The notes under the pieces were generated by a model. It did not search any database, was not told the DNA's origin, and saw only the letters and a list, made by a program, of their open reading frames with translations. DNA of 64,000 bases, taken from positions 62,001-126,000 of the forward strand of contig JAHBUL010000003.1 of the NCBI GenBank assembly GCA_019638085.1, written 5' to 3'. The stretch is from Flavobacteriales bacterium. GTDB lineage: Bacteria; Bacteroidota; Bacteroidia; Flavobacteriales_F; PHOS-HE28. A program made the translations under genes and the position numbers. Of the stretch, positions 31,944 to 40,869 are shown piece after piece (within the stretch, counting starts at the first letter, position 1; the number at the start of each line of letters is the position of its first letter).

Positions 31944-33776
31944 ATGACCTTACGCATCGTGCTGTTCCCGGCGCTTTTGTTCACTGCGGGAACGATCCAA
32001 GCAGCCAGATCGGAAGGGTCTGCTGATCTGCTGCGCATCATGAGGGTTGTGGACAGCCTGAAACAGCTTGGGCATCTATCCGAGGTTTCCGTCCTTTTGG
32101 ATTCGGCCGAAGTGATGGCGCGTTACCATGGCGATGCGACGGTCCTGGGACGAGTGATGTTAGAGAAGGCCGCCTTGTTGGAAACGAGGGGTGAGAGCGG
32201 TCGGGCATTGTCCATGCTTTACGAAGCCATGCAGGAGGTGCAGCGGTCAGGTGATAGCCTGAGCATGGCCGAAGTGCTCAACAGCATTGGGACCATTCAA
32301 CACAACCAAAAGAACTTTGATAAGGCCGAGGCATACTACAACCGTAGCGGAGCGATCTACCAGCGATTGGGGTTGAAACAGAAGACAGGGAAATATTGGA
32401 ATAACATGGGTTCCCTGTACGAGGACATGGGCGACCCGGCGCACGCACTTTCCTTTCACCGGCGCTCTCTTGGGATATGGCAGGAACTGGGCAACACCGG
32501 TTGGGCGGCCGTCAGTTACATGCACATGGGGACCTGTTACGGTCTCTTGGGCAAGACGGATTCGGCAAAATACTTCCTGGAGCAGAGCATGCACGATCAG
32601 GATGCCGACAGCAAGGGGTATCTGATGGCCATAACGAAAGTGAACTACGGCGTGAACGAGAACCGGGCAGGACGGCAGCACGTCGCCTTACGGTATTGCA
32701 AAGAAGGTCTTGCCATCGCCATGAATTTGCAAGCACGGTTATTGGAAAGTGAGGCCTGTGATTGCCTGTACAAGACCTACGATGCCATGGGCGACAAAGG
32801 CCTTGCATTGGAGTACTATCGCCGTGCCGTGGAACTACGGGACGCTCTTTTCGGGGAAGCGAAGGTGAAGAACATGACCCGTATCGAAATGGATCATGAT
32901 TTCGAGCAGAAACAACTTGCTGACAGCCTCACACGTGCGAAGCGCCAGGTGGAAGAAGAAATGCTCCATCAGGCGGAAGTGGCCAAGGAACGGGAGGGGC
33001 GGAACATTGCGCTCTTCACCAGCTTTGCCGTGCTCTTGCTTGCAGGGGCACTGTGGAGCCGCCTGCGTTTCATGCGCTTGTCAAAAGGAAGGATACAGCG
33101 TGAGCGAGAGCGCTCGGAACGATTGCTTCTGAATATCCTGCCAACATCGGTTGCTCAGGAATTGAAGGACAACGGCAAGGCATTGGCCCGTGAGTATGCC
33201 GGAGCAACCATACTCTTCTCCGATTTCAAGGATTTCACACGGATCAGCCTATCGATGAATGCCCAGGCCTTAGTGGAAGAGCTGGACCATTGCTTCAAGG
33301 CCTTTGATCGGATCATGGTCGCACACGACATCGAAAAGATCAAGACCATAGGTGACGCATATATGTGCGTTGGCGGCCTACCGGACCTGGCACCGGCCAC
33401 TCCTGCGAATGTGGTGCATGCAGCGCTGGAAATGCAGGAGTTCGTGGCGCAGCGCAAGGCCCAGCGCGAGGCCAAGGGGCTGGTCGCCTTTACGATGCGC
33501 GTGGGCATTCACACCGGCCCCGTGGTGGCCGGTGTAGTGGGATTGAAAAAATTCGCATTCGACATCTGGGGCGATGCCGTGAACACCGCCAATGCCATGG
33601 AAAGAGCTGGAGAAGCAGGGAAGGTGAACATCAGCGAGGCGACTTATCTTTTGGTAAGGAACGAGCCGGGCCTCGCGTTTACGGGCCGTGGCAAAGTGGA
33701 AGCGAAAAGCAAAGGGGTGATGGAGATGTACTTCGTGAGCCACGCCAGCGTGTCACCGAGCGCCTCGACCGCATAG
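31944..33776 (+). CDS. TPR-domain adenylate cyclase, class III (cyclase 1)
   Basis: A 610-residue protein starting MTLRIVLFPALLFTAGTIQA (signal or anchor). About 5 TPR-like repeats (35-330) such as AEVLNSIGTIQHNQKNFDKA precede a coiled coil, a membrane helix (NIALFTSFAVLLLAGALW) and a class III cyclase domain (about 440-600). Metal Asp residues lie in LFSDFKDFT and GDAYM; the KTIGD Lys and the DIWGD Asp predict ATP as substrate. The segment after Asn is NTANAMERAG where the family has NTASRMES, so the transition-state Arg is Ala. A TACCTTTTG patch at 31883-31891 supports a start after the earlier GTG at 31794. Confidence 0.9.
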   Translation: MTLRIVLFPALLFTAGTIQAARSEGSADLLRIMRVVDSLKQLGHLSEVSVLLDSAEVMARYHGDATVLGRVMLEKAALLETRGESGRALSMLYEAMQEVQRSGDSLSMAEVLNSIGTIQHNQKNFDKAEAYYNRSGAIYQRLGLKQKTGKYWNNMGSLYEDMGDPAHALSFHRRSLGIWQELGNTGWAAVSYMHMGTCYGLLGKTDSAKYFLEQSMHDQDADSKGYLMAITKVNYGVNENRAGRQHVALRYCKEGLAIAMNLQARLLESEACDCLYKTYDAMGDKGLALEYYRRAVELRDALFGEAKVKNMTRIEMDHDFEQKQLADSLTRAKRQVEEEMLHQAEVAKEREGRNIALFTSFAVLLLAGALWSRLRFMRLSKGRIQRERERSERLLLNILPTSVAQELKDNGKALAREYAGATILFSDFKDFTRISLSMNAQALVEELDHCFKAFDRIMVAHDIEKIKTIGDAYMCVGGLPDLAPATPANVVHAALEMQEFVAQRKAQREAKGLVAFTMRVGIHTGPVVAGVVGLKKFAFDIWGDAVNTANAMERAGEAGKVNISEATYLLVRNEPGLAFTGRGKVEAKSKGVMEMYFVSHASVSPSASTA

Positions 33777-33995
33777 GGTGGTACTTTCCACTTCCGGTAC
33801 AGGCGTTTTTTACGGGTGAGCAACCTGCCATTCGGCCGTTCGCACAAGAGGCCCCCATGTGGTAGGAGCGAACAGGCCTGGATCTGCGACCCATTTCAAC
33901 GCTTCTGGTTCTTCGCTGTATTTTTGAGTTCACAAGGGTCCGGCAAGGTGCTGCCGCGACGATGAACTTTCAGAACTCAGGGCAATGGGTGGAGC

Positions 33996-36092
33996 ATGAT
34001 CAAAAGGGGTGCCAACGGACTGTGGCTTTTCTTGGCGCTTGCGGCAGGAAGGCTTCCGCCCACGATGGCATCGCCGGATACGCTTGCTCCAGCAACAGCC
34101 GTGATCATGCCGGAGCACGGATTCCGGTCCGGAGGGCGAGCCCCACCACTGATCATTACCGCAGAAAGACTTCGGAACGGCCGGTTCGTTGCGCGCAACC
34201 TCGTGTTTCCCGTTCCGGGACTCGATCTCGTAAGGGCCGCACACCCGCGATACATCCGTGAGGACCGGGCGGAATTCGCCGCACGCGATTTCGACGATAC
34301 TGCTTGGCCCGTAATGGATAGTACCGCAGATATCGGCTTTGAACGCGGTAAGGTCCATTGGGTCAGGTTCGATCTGATCCTTCCAAAGGAAGATCCAGGT
34401 GACACCTTGGACGATGGCCTGGAACTCAGCCTCTTCTCACAAGGTGCGATGGAGATCTACCTGAACGGGAAGGCCGTGGACCATTTCGGCACGTTACCCC
34501 CTGTAGGGCAGGAGCGGACTTATCACCCTGCGCCGTTTGTTCCGCGCCGCACAGTGCGCCTGCATTTCGCACGGGACGGACTCCCGGAGACCATTGCGCT
34601 GCGCTACCTCTACGAGCCGGTCAAGGATCGGGACACCGGCATTGTGGAACCCTTGAAGGTGGCCGTGCAGCTCCCCGCTGAAACCCGACGGATGGAACGG
34701 GTCGAGAGTGCCACCTTGCTTCAGTATGGTGTATTCCTGGGCATCAATTTGATCATCATGTTGTTGGCCCTGGTGATCCTTGCCCTCAGGCCGCGGGATG
34801 CAAGCTGGCGTCGGATGTCCTTCTTTTCGTTCTTCATGGTGCTGGTGGCCTTCACGAACACCGCGCCCAAGGTCTCGGCGAATTTCTCGCTGGCCCTGAT
34901 GGAATGGATGAAGTACCTGAACTTCATTGCGTACCCGTTCGCCCTTCTTTTCCTCGTGCTGGTGATCCGCTCCTTGTTCACCAAGGTTACTTGGCGCGGC
35001 ATGTTGTTCTTTGCCGTGATCACCTTGGTCCTGGTGGGCTCCGGCTTCCTCACGTACCACTTTCCCGGCATGGACGGACGTTACGATGGCTGGCTGATGC
35101 TCGTTTTCTTCTTCGAGGTAGCGGTTCAATCCATTCGTGCCGTGCGTGCCAAGGTCCGAGGGGCCTGGATAGTCGGCATCGGCGCGGTCCTGTTCATTTT
35201 CAATGGGGTCCTCTTGGAGCAACTCTATCAGTTCCTCGGCTTGGTGATGCCGCAGGAACTCCGCACATATATGCGCTTCTCGTTATACCTCACCATGCCG
35301 ATCACCATCACGGTGTACCTCTCCGTTCGTTCGGTGCTCAACGCACGCATGCTCGGCCGACAACGTGATGACCTGGATGTGGAGGTGATGGATCGAACAG
35401 CAGACCTGCACTTCGAAAAGGAACGCTCCGAAGCCTTGTTGCACAACATCCTACCGGAAGCAGTGGCGCAGGAACTGAAATCAACCGGCACTGCCCATGC
35501 GGAACTCCTTGAGCAGGTCACTGTCCTGTTCACCGATTTCAAGGATTTTACCGAGATCAGTAAACAGCTCGGACCGAAGGAACTGGTCCATGCCATTCAT
35601 GAATATTTCAGCGCCTTCGACGGGATCACGGGGAAGTACGGTATCGAGAAGATCAAGACCATCGGCGATGCTTACATGGCGGCGGGTGGACTGCCGCTAC
35701 CGAATACCACGCACGCGCAGGATGTGGTCCGTGCGGCGTTCGAGATGCGTGACTATGTGGCCGCAGGCAAGGCGCGGAAGATGGCTGCCGGGCTACCCTA
35801 CTTCGAGGTCCGCATCGGTATCCACAGCGGTCCGGTGGTGGCAGGCATCGTGGGCGTGAAGAAATTCCAGTACGATATCTGGGGTGACACCGTGAACACG
35901 GCCAGCCGCATGGAAAGCAGCGGTGAAGTAGGGCTGGTGAACATCAGCAGTACCACCTATGCCATTCTGAAAGATGTAAAGGAGGTAAAGGATGGCAACG
36001 AGGTGCCCGCATTCACCTTCACTCCGCGCGGCATGGTGGAGGCGAAGGGAAAGGAGGAACTGGAGATGTACTTCGTGAACAACGGTGGTTAA
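33996..36092 (+). CDS. 7TMR-DISM adenylate cyclase, class III (cyclase 2)
   Basis: A 698-residue protein starting MIKRGANGLWLFLALAAGRL. An N-terminal periplasmic beta-rich domain (about 40-235; MEIYLNGKAVDHFGTLPPV is typical of the DISM extracellular type) is followed by seven membrane helices (240-460), a coiled coil, and a cyclase domain (505-690). Metal Asp residues: LFTDFKDFT and GDAYMAAGG. KTIGD Lys and DIWGD Asp predict adenylate specificity. The transition-state pair is intact (NTASRMESSG). It would sense a periplasmic signal and make cAMP inside. It stands alone between cyclases 1 and 3. Confidence 0.93.
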   Translation: MIKRGANGLWLFLALAAGRLPPTMASPDTLAPATAVIMPEHGFRSGGRAPPLIITAERLRNGRFVARNLVFPVPGLDLVRAAHPRYIREDRAEFAARDFDDTAWPVMDSTADIGFERGKVHWVRFDLILPKEDPGDTLDDGLELSLFSQGAMEIYLNGKAVDHFGTLPPVGQERTYHPAPFVPRRTVRLHFARDGLPETIALRYLYEPVKDRDTGIVEPLKVAVQLPAETRRMERVESATLLQYGVFLGINLIIMLLALVILALRPRDASWRRMSFFSFFMVLVAFTNTAPKVSANFSLALMEWMKYLNFIAYPFALLFLVLVIRSLFTKVTWRGMLFFAVITLVLVGSGFLTYHFPGMDGRYDGWLMLVFFFEVAVQSIRAVRAKVRGAWIVGIGAVLFIFNGVLLEQLYQFLGLVMPQELRTYMRFSLYLTMPITITVYLSVRSVLNARMLGRQRDDLDVEVMDRTADLHFEKERSEALLHNILPEAVAQELKSTGTAHAELLEQVTVLFTDFKDFTEISKQLGPKELVHAIHEYFSAFDGITGKYGIEKIKTIGDAYMAAGGLPLPNTTHAQDVVRAAFEMRDYVAAGKARKMAAGLPYFEVRIGIHSGPVVAGIVGVKKFQYDIWGDTVNTASRMESSGEVGLVNISSTTYAILKDVKEVKDGNEVPAFTFTPRGMVEAKGKEELEMYFVNNGG

Positions 36093-36136
36093 GTACTGGC
36101 CGCTATGCCATTGGTGAGCACCCGTACACCGAACTA

Positions 36137-36180
36137 GTGGAAATACGGGGTGTTGGCCTGGTGGAACCGACCAACTTGCA
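36137..36180 (+). promoter_or_regulatory. Regulatory box with 24-nt spacing, site b (upstream of cyclase 3)
   Basis: GTGGAAATAC at 36137-36146, then exactly 24 nt, then CCAACTTGCA at 36171. The box is the reverse complement of GTATTTCCAC seen at other sites. The -7-like part is the weakest of the six. Confidence 0.5.
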
Positions 36181-36303
36181 CCACATTGGCCGGATCTGTC
36201 CCGTGCCAAGATGGATATGCAGGGGAGAACTTGGAAGCAGTACGGGTTGCGCACGATGAGGGGCGCATTGCCGCGTAGGACCTCCTTGCTCCTTCGCTCT
36301 TCC

Positions 36304-38256
36304 ATGGCACATGCGGCGCATGTGATCCTCCTTCTGCTTTTTTTCATTCCCAGTGTAAGCGCTCAATGGAACTTCGTAAGATGGGACAGTGCATTCCGTG
36401 CAGATCCCCGGAACCCAGCCTTGGTGAACCGCGCCGTGGAGGCCATCGAAGACCAGTATTTGTACAACAAACCGGATTCCGCGCTCCTCATCGCGGACCG
36501 CATTTTAGCGGGTGGTATTTCCAGTAAGGACCCGTTGATCCAACTTGAAGGATGGTATCAAAAAGGTGCTGCATTGCACCAGAAGGGAGCGTTCGATCAT
36601 GCGGAGGCGTCACTGAACACCGCACTGGGGTTGGCCCAGCGGCTGCACGACACCACCAAGGTCACCTCTACGCAAATGATCTTGGGCTTCATATGCGAAG
36701 GAAGAGGCGACAGAAATGGCGCATTGGGTCAGTATATCGAGGTGCAAAAGCTGCTGGATCAGCGGTCCACGGTGGATAGCCTGGGTTACCGATCGGTGTA
36801 TTTGAACATCGCCTTTCTCTATCTCGATATCGGCTTGAGCTCCATGGCTGAAGAGTACATGAACAAGTACTTGACCATGACGGGGGATACGATGAAGGCC
36901 AAGCGCAACGCACTTGCGTTCAAAGCCGATATCGCGGTGGCCAACGGTGATCATGCGCATGCGATCACGTACTACGAAAGTGCATTGGTGTTCGCTAAAG
37001 AACAGAACAACAAGCTGGACGAAGTGACCCTATTGTGTTACATCGGGGAGCAGAAGATGCAACTGGGCCGATCGGCCGAGGCCAGGTCGGACTTCACCGC
37101 GGGCGTGCGCATTGCGCAGCAGATCGGGAACGATGAGTGGTGGGCACGGATGAAAGTGTCCTTGGGTACCCTGGCGGTGGAAGACGGCAGGTACAATGAA
37201 GCAGTGTCGATCTGTACGGAAGCACTCGGGATAGCGGACGGGATCGGTGATCGGCGCACCCAGCATGATGCCTGCTCCAGCTTGCTGCGGGCATATCGGG
37301 CACTGGGCCAGCCGGCAAAGGCCCTGCACTACAACGATCGAGTAGTGGAATTGGAAAAGGAGATGCGCGTGGACGAACTCTCCAATTCATCACTTCGCCG
37401 GGAATACCAAGTGAAGCTCGCCACGGATTCCGTGGAAAAGGAAAAGGAGATCCTGAGGTCGCGGATGGAACATCAGGCCGAAGTCGCCATGCTTGATAGG
37501 ACGCGGGACTATCTCATCGGTGGTGCGTTGCTGCTGCTGGTGGCGGCCAGCGGCTTCTTCAGTCGGATGCGCTACATGCAAAGGGCGAAGGTGCGCATGG
37601 AGCGGGAAAAGGAACGCTCGGACGACCTGCTGCTGAACATCCTACCGGCCGAGGTCGCGGAAGAACTGAAGCGGAACGGGGCGTCGGTAGCTCGCGATTT
37701 CGACCTGGTCTCCATCCTGTTCACCGACTTCAAGGACTTTACCCGCACCTCCGAAAAGTTGGATGCGGCGCACTTGGTGGAGGAAGTGAACGCCTGCTTT
37801 ACGGCCTTTGATGCCATCATGGAGAAGTACGGCATCGAGAAGATCAAGACCATCGGCGATGCCTACATGTGCGCCGGTGGATTGCCCTTGCCCAGCGCCG
37901 ATTCCGCGCTCAATACGGTGATGGCCGGACTGGAGATGCAAGCCTTCGTCTCCGCTCGCAAGCTGGAACGCGAGGCCGTGGGGCTACTTGCCTTCGAGAT
38001 GCGTTGCGGCATCCACACCGGCCCTGTCGTGGCCGGCATAGTGGGGGTGAAAAAATTCCAGTACGACCTCTGGGGTGATACCGTCAACACGGCCAGCCGC
38101 ATGGAAACTTCCGGGGAAGTAGGCAAGGTGAATATCAGCGGAGCGACATACGCACAAGTGAAGAACGCTCCAAGACTCGCGTTCACCCCACGCGGAAAGA
38201 TCCAAGCAAAAGGGAAAGGGGAAATGGAGATGTACTTCGTGGAGCGAGGAGGATAG
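36304..38256 (+). CDS. TPR-domain adenylate cyclase, class III (cyclase 3)
   Basis: A 650-residue protein starting MAHAAHVILLLLFFIPSVSA (signal peptide or anchor). TPR-like repeats span about 40-350 (ASLNTALGLAQRLHDTTK, ITYYESALVFAKEQNN). A membrane helix (YLIGGALLLLVAASGFF), linker (REKERSDDLLLNILPAEVAE) and cyclase domain (465-645) follow. Metal Asp residues: LFTDFKDFT and GDAYMCAGG. KTIGD Lys and DLWGD Asp predict ATP. The transition-state Arg is present (NTASRMETSG). The frame is open from 36211, but the signal peptide supports 36304. Layout matches cyclase 1; the two probably arose by duplication. Confidence 0.93.
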   Translation: MAHAAHVILLLLFFIPSVSAQWNFVRWDSAFRADPRNPALVNRAVEAIEDQYLYNKPDSALLIADRILAGGISSKDPLIQLEGWYQKGAALHQKGAFDHAEASLNTALGLAQRLHDTTKVTSTQMILGFICEGRGDRNGALGQYIEVQKLLDQRSTVDSLGYRSVYLNIAFLYLDIGLSSMAEEYMNKYLTMTGDTMKAKRNALAFKADIAVANGDHAHAITYYESALVFAKEQNNKLDEVTLLCYIGEQKMQLGRSAEARSDFTAGVRIAQQIGNDEWWARMKVSLGTLAVEDGRYNEAVSICTEALGIADGIGDRRTQHDACSSLLRAYRALGQPAKALHYNDRVVELEKEMRVDELSNSSLRREYQVKLATDSVEKEKEILRSRMEHQAEVAMLDRTRDYLIGGALLLLVAASGFFSRMRYMQRAKVRMEREKERSDDLLLNILPAEVAEELKRNGASVARDFDLVSILFTDFKDFTRTSEKLDAAHLVEEVNACFTAFDAIMEKYGIEKIKTIGDAYMCAGGLPLPSADSALNTVMAGLEMQAFVSARKLEREAVGLLAFEMRCGIHTGPVVAGIVGVKKFQYDLWGDTVNTASRMETSGEVGKVNISGATYAQVKNAPRLAFTPRGKIQAKGKGEMEMYFVERGG

Positions 38257-38337
38257 CTGACCGAGCAAGGCGAACTTTCTTCTTCTCTGTACCCTCTGTG
38301 CCTCCGTGGTGGACCAACCCCACACCATCTTTGACCC

Positions 38338-39546
38338 ATGCGCGTGATCATCATCGGCGGAGGTGCAGCAGGTTTTTTCGCGGCCTTGAGCACCAAACAA
38401 CACCACCCCGATGCCGAGGTGCTCCTGTTGGAGAAGAGCGACAAGCTTCTCTCCAAAGTGCGCATAAGTGGCGGTGGCCGGTGCAACGTCACACACCATC
38501 AGCTCAACACCCGCAAGCTCTCGGCCAACTATCCGCGCGGGGAGCGTTTTTTGCGGAAGGCCTTCGAGCATTTCAGCGTGAAGGACACCATTGCGTGGTA
38601 CGCGCAACGCGGCGTGCAATTGAAGACCGAGGCCGATGGCCGCATGTTCCCCGATAGCGATGATTCGGGAACGATCATCCGTTGCCTGATGGATGAAGTG
38701 GACCGTAGCGGCGTGCGCATCATGCGGCAGTCCGGCGTAAAGGCCATCGCGGTAAAGCCCGCAGGCGGCTTCACGCTCAACATGGAAAGCGGTGGAACGT
38801 TCGAGGCCGATCGCGTCATCATCACCACCGGCGGGCACCCCAAGCCGGAGAGCTACGGATGGCTGAAATCGCTCGGTCATACCATCATTCCACCAGCGCC
38901 CTCGCTCTTCACCTTCAACATGCCCGGCGAGGAGGTCCGTTCCTTGATGGGCGTGGTGGCGGATCCGGTGCGTGCGCGCATCATCGGAACCAAGCTGGAG
39001 AGCAATGGGCCGTTGCTGATCACGCACTGGGGCATGAGCGGTCCCGCGGTGTTGAAGCTTAGCGCATGGGGCGCACGCGAGGTGCAAGGCATGGGCTATC
39101 GCTTCACGCTGCAACTGCATTGGCTCGATGGAATAGGGGAGGAAGGGGTACGCACGGCGATGGCCCATGACGACCTGCAACGCAAGCAGGCGCAGAACGC
39201 GAATCCCTTCGCCATCCCGCGCCGTCTCTGGGAATTCCTGTTGTCAAAAGCACCTATTCCATTGGAGAAGGCGTGGGGCGACGTCGGTAAGAAGGACCGC
39301 AACCGCTTGGTGGACCTGCTGACGAACGACCGCTACTCGGTGGCCGGAAAGACCACGTTCAAGGAAGAGTTCGTCACTGCGGGAGGGGTTTCCTTGGATG
39401 AAGTGGATCCGCATACGCTGCAAAGCCGAAAAGTGCCGGGGCTCTACTTCGCCGGCGAGGTGCTGGACATCGACGGCATCACCGGCGGCTTCAACTTCCA
39501 AGCGGCATGGACCACTGGCTTTTTGGCGGGGAAACTGGGTTCGTGA
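38338..39546 (+). CDS. HI0933/BaiN-like flavoprotein (NAD(P)/FAD-dependent oxidoreductase)
   Basis: A 402-residue protein starting MRVIIIGGGAAGFFAALSTK, with the FAD-binding GxGxxG. The family signature LSKVRISGGGRCNVTH, the central loop GHPKPESYGWLKSLGHTI and the C-terminal GEVLDIDGITGGFNFQAAWTTG are all present. Members reduce unknown substrates; some reduce bile acids. It is cytoplasmic and stands between the cyclase and phosphorelay genes. Confidence 0.93.
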   Translation: MRVIIIGGGAAGFFAALSTKQHHPDAEVLLLEKSDKLLSKVRISGGGRCNVTHHQLNTRKLSANYPRGERFLRKAFEHFSVKDTIAWYAQRGVQLKTEADGRMFPDSDDSGTIIRCLMDEVDRSGVRIMRQSGVKAIAVKPAGGFTLNMESGGTFEADRVIITTGGHPKPESYGWLKSLGHTIIPPAPSLFTFNMPGEEVRSLMGVVADPVRARIIGTKLESNGPLLITHWGMSGPAVLKLSAWGAREVQGMGYRFTLQLHWLDGIGEEGVRTAMAHDDLQRKQAQNANPFAIPRRLWEFLLSKAPIPLEKAWGDVGKKDRNRLVDLLTNDRYSVAGKTTFKEEFVTAGGVSLDEVDPHTLQSRKVPGLYFAGEVLDIDGITGGFNFQAAWTTGFLAGKLGS

Positions 39547-39631
39547 TGGGAGTCCGCGCAGGGTCACGCCAACCCGTATCTCCGATGCCAAGCGGACCCT
39601 GCATGCGGAGTTTCCCTACTTTTCAAGCCCA

Positions 39632-39979
39632 ATGCCACAAATTCATATTGACCTTTCCACCTTGGATCGCCTGTTCAAGGGCGATCGCGTGCAGGTGGTG
39701 CAATGGGTCCAGCTCTACATCGAGGAGGCTCCCGGGTATTTTGAACGCGTGGAATCGTGCATGACCAATGGCGATGCGAGCGGGCTGAGCGCTGCGGCGC
39801 ATGAACTACGCCCCCAGGCGCACTATCTCGGTGCGCCACGCATGCTGGAACTCTTGATCCAGATCGGCGAAAAGGCCGGTACGGAAGGTGTCGCGGCATG
39901 CGCCCAAGCTGTGGAGGAACTACTGGACCTGGGTAGACAGGTGACGGCAGAGCTGCAGTCTGAGGTACTTGGCCCGTGA
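39632..39979 (+). CDS. Hpt-domain phosphotransfer protein
   Basis: A 115-residue helical protein starting MPQIHIDLSTLDRLFKGDRV. The phosphotransfer His lies in AAHELRPQAHYLGAPRM (family pattern H-x-L-K/R-x-x-A/S-x-x-x-G). It would take phosphate from the receiver of the hybrid kinase and pass it to a response regulator. It precedes the LuxR-type regulator by 57 nt and the hybrid kinase by about 900 nt, so all parts of a four-step relay are adjacent. Confidence 0.85.
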   Translation: MPQIHIDLSTLDRLFKGDRVQVVQWVQLYIEEAPGYFERVESCMTNGDASGLSAAAHELRPQAHYLGAPRMLELLIQIGEKAGTEGVAACAQAVEELLDLGRQVTAELQSEVLGP

Positions 39980-39988
39980 AAAGAACCG

Positions 39989-40032
39989 GTGGAAATACGA
40001 GGCGGCAACTGCCTTGGTGTTATCGACCTTTA
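39989..40032 (+). promoter_or_regulatory. Regulatory box with 24-nt spacing, site c (response-regulator gene)
   Basis: GTGGAAATAC at 39989-39998, 24 nt, then TCGACCTTTA at 40023-40032, five bases before the ATG at 40037. If the second box is a -7 element the transcript starts at or just before the start codon. The regulator could control its own gene. Confidence 0.6.
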
Positions 40033-40036
40033 CACA

Positions 40037-40687
40037 ATGATCAAGCTGGCCCTTGCTGACGATCAACGATTGTTCCGAAAGGGACTGCTCATGTTGCTCC
40101 GCGACATGTCCGGTGCACACGTGGTATTGGAGTGCGCCAACGGGGAGGAGCTGCTGCACGGTCTGACGAAAACCGCTGTGGACATTGTGCTGCTGGACCT
40201 GGAAATGCCTGTGATGGACGGCGTGGAGACCATGCATCGTTTGCGCGAGGAACACCAAGGGGTGAAGGTGATCGTGTTGAGCTCGCACGAAGGCGAGAAC
40301 GTCATCAAGCACTTGATGGAACTGGGCGCGAACGGATACATGCCGAAGAACGCGGAGCCGGATGAGATCGACACGGCCATCCGCTCCGTGGCGCAAACGG
40401 GCTACTATTTCAGCGACACGGTGAGCAACGCCATGTTGCACGGCCTGGTGAAGGGAAAGAAGGTGAAGCCCACCTTCGCCGACATCGACCCGCTGAGCGA
40501 GCGCGAACTGGAAGTCCTGCGCGGCATCTGCCAGGAACGCACCACTGCGGAGATCGCCCTGAAGCTCTTCGTAAGCCCGCGCACCGTGGAGTTCCACCGC
40601 AACAACCTGCTGCTGAAGACCGGAGCGCGGAACAGCGCCGGGCTGGTGATCTATGCCATGGCCAACGGCCATTACATTCCGCTATGA
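40037..40687 (+). CDS. LuxR/NarL-family response regulator
   Basis: A 216-residue protein starting MIKLALADDQRLFRKGLLML. The receiver domain (1-120) has the acidic pocket ADDQ, the phosphorylation Asp in DIVLLDLEMPVMDGVE, Ser in VLSSHEGENV, and Lys in YMPKNAEPDEI. A C-terminal LuxR-type HTH follows (LSERELEVLRGICQERTTAE, then VSPRTVEFHRNNLLLKTGARNS). Likely the output of the adjacent Hpt/hybrid-kinase relay. The window holds a candidate binding box just upstream and five more to 50.2 kb. Confidence 0.93.
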   Translation: MIKLALADDQRLFRKGLLMLLRDMSGAHVVLECANGEELLHGLTKTAVDIVLLDLEMPVMDGVETMHRLREEHQGVKVIVLSSHEGENVIKHLMELGANGYMPKNAEPDEIDTAIRSVAQTGYYFSDTVSNAMLHGLVKGKKVKPTFADIDPLSERELEVLRGICQERTTAEIALKLFVSPRTVEFHRNNLLLKTGARNSAGLVIYAMANGHYIPL

Positions 40688-40869
40688 TCCCGGATCATGC
40701 AATAGGGTTCGTCGCGAGGATCGAAAGAGCAATGGCAGGGACGGTTTCACTGAGAAGGAATAGCCCAAGCTATTCTGCCGAAGGGAATGTGGGCGAAGCG
40801 CATGCTGCCTTAGCGCCCCGCTATGCAGCGGGGCCGCGCCGTAGTAGAAGTCCAGTTGCATGTTCCGGG

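Noticed and set aside
33780-33815. A seventh regulatory box (GGTACTTTCCAC) before cyclase 2
   Set aside because: One extra base in the box, and no -7-like sequence at the 24-nt position.
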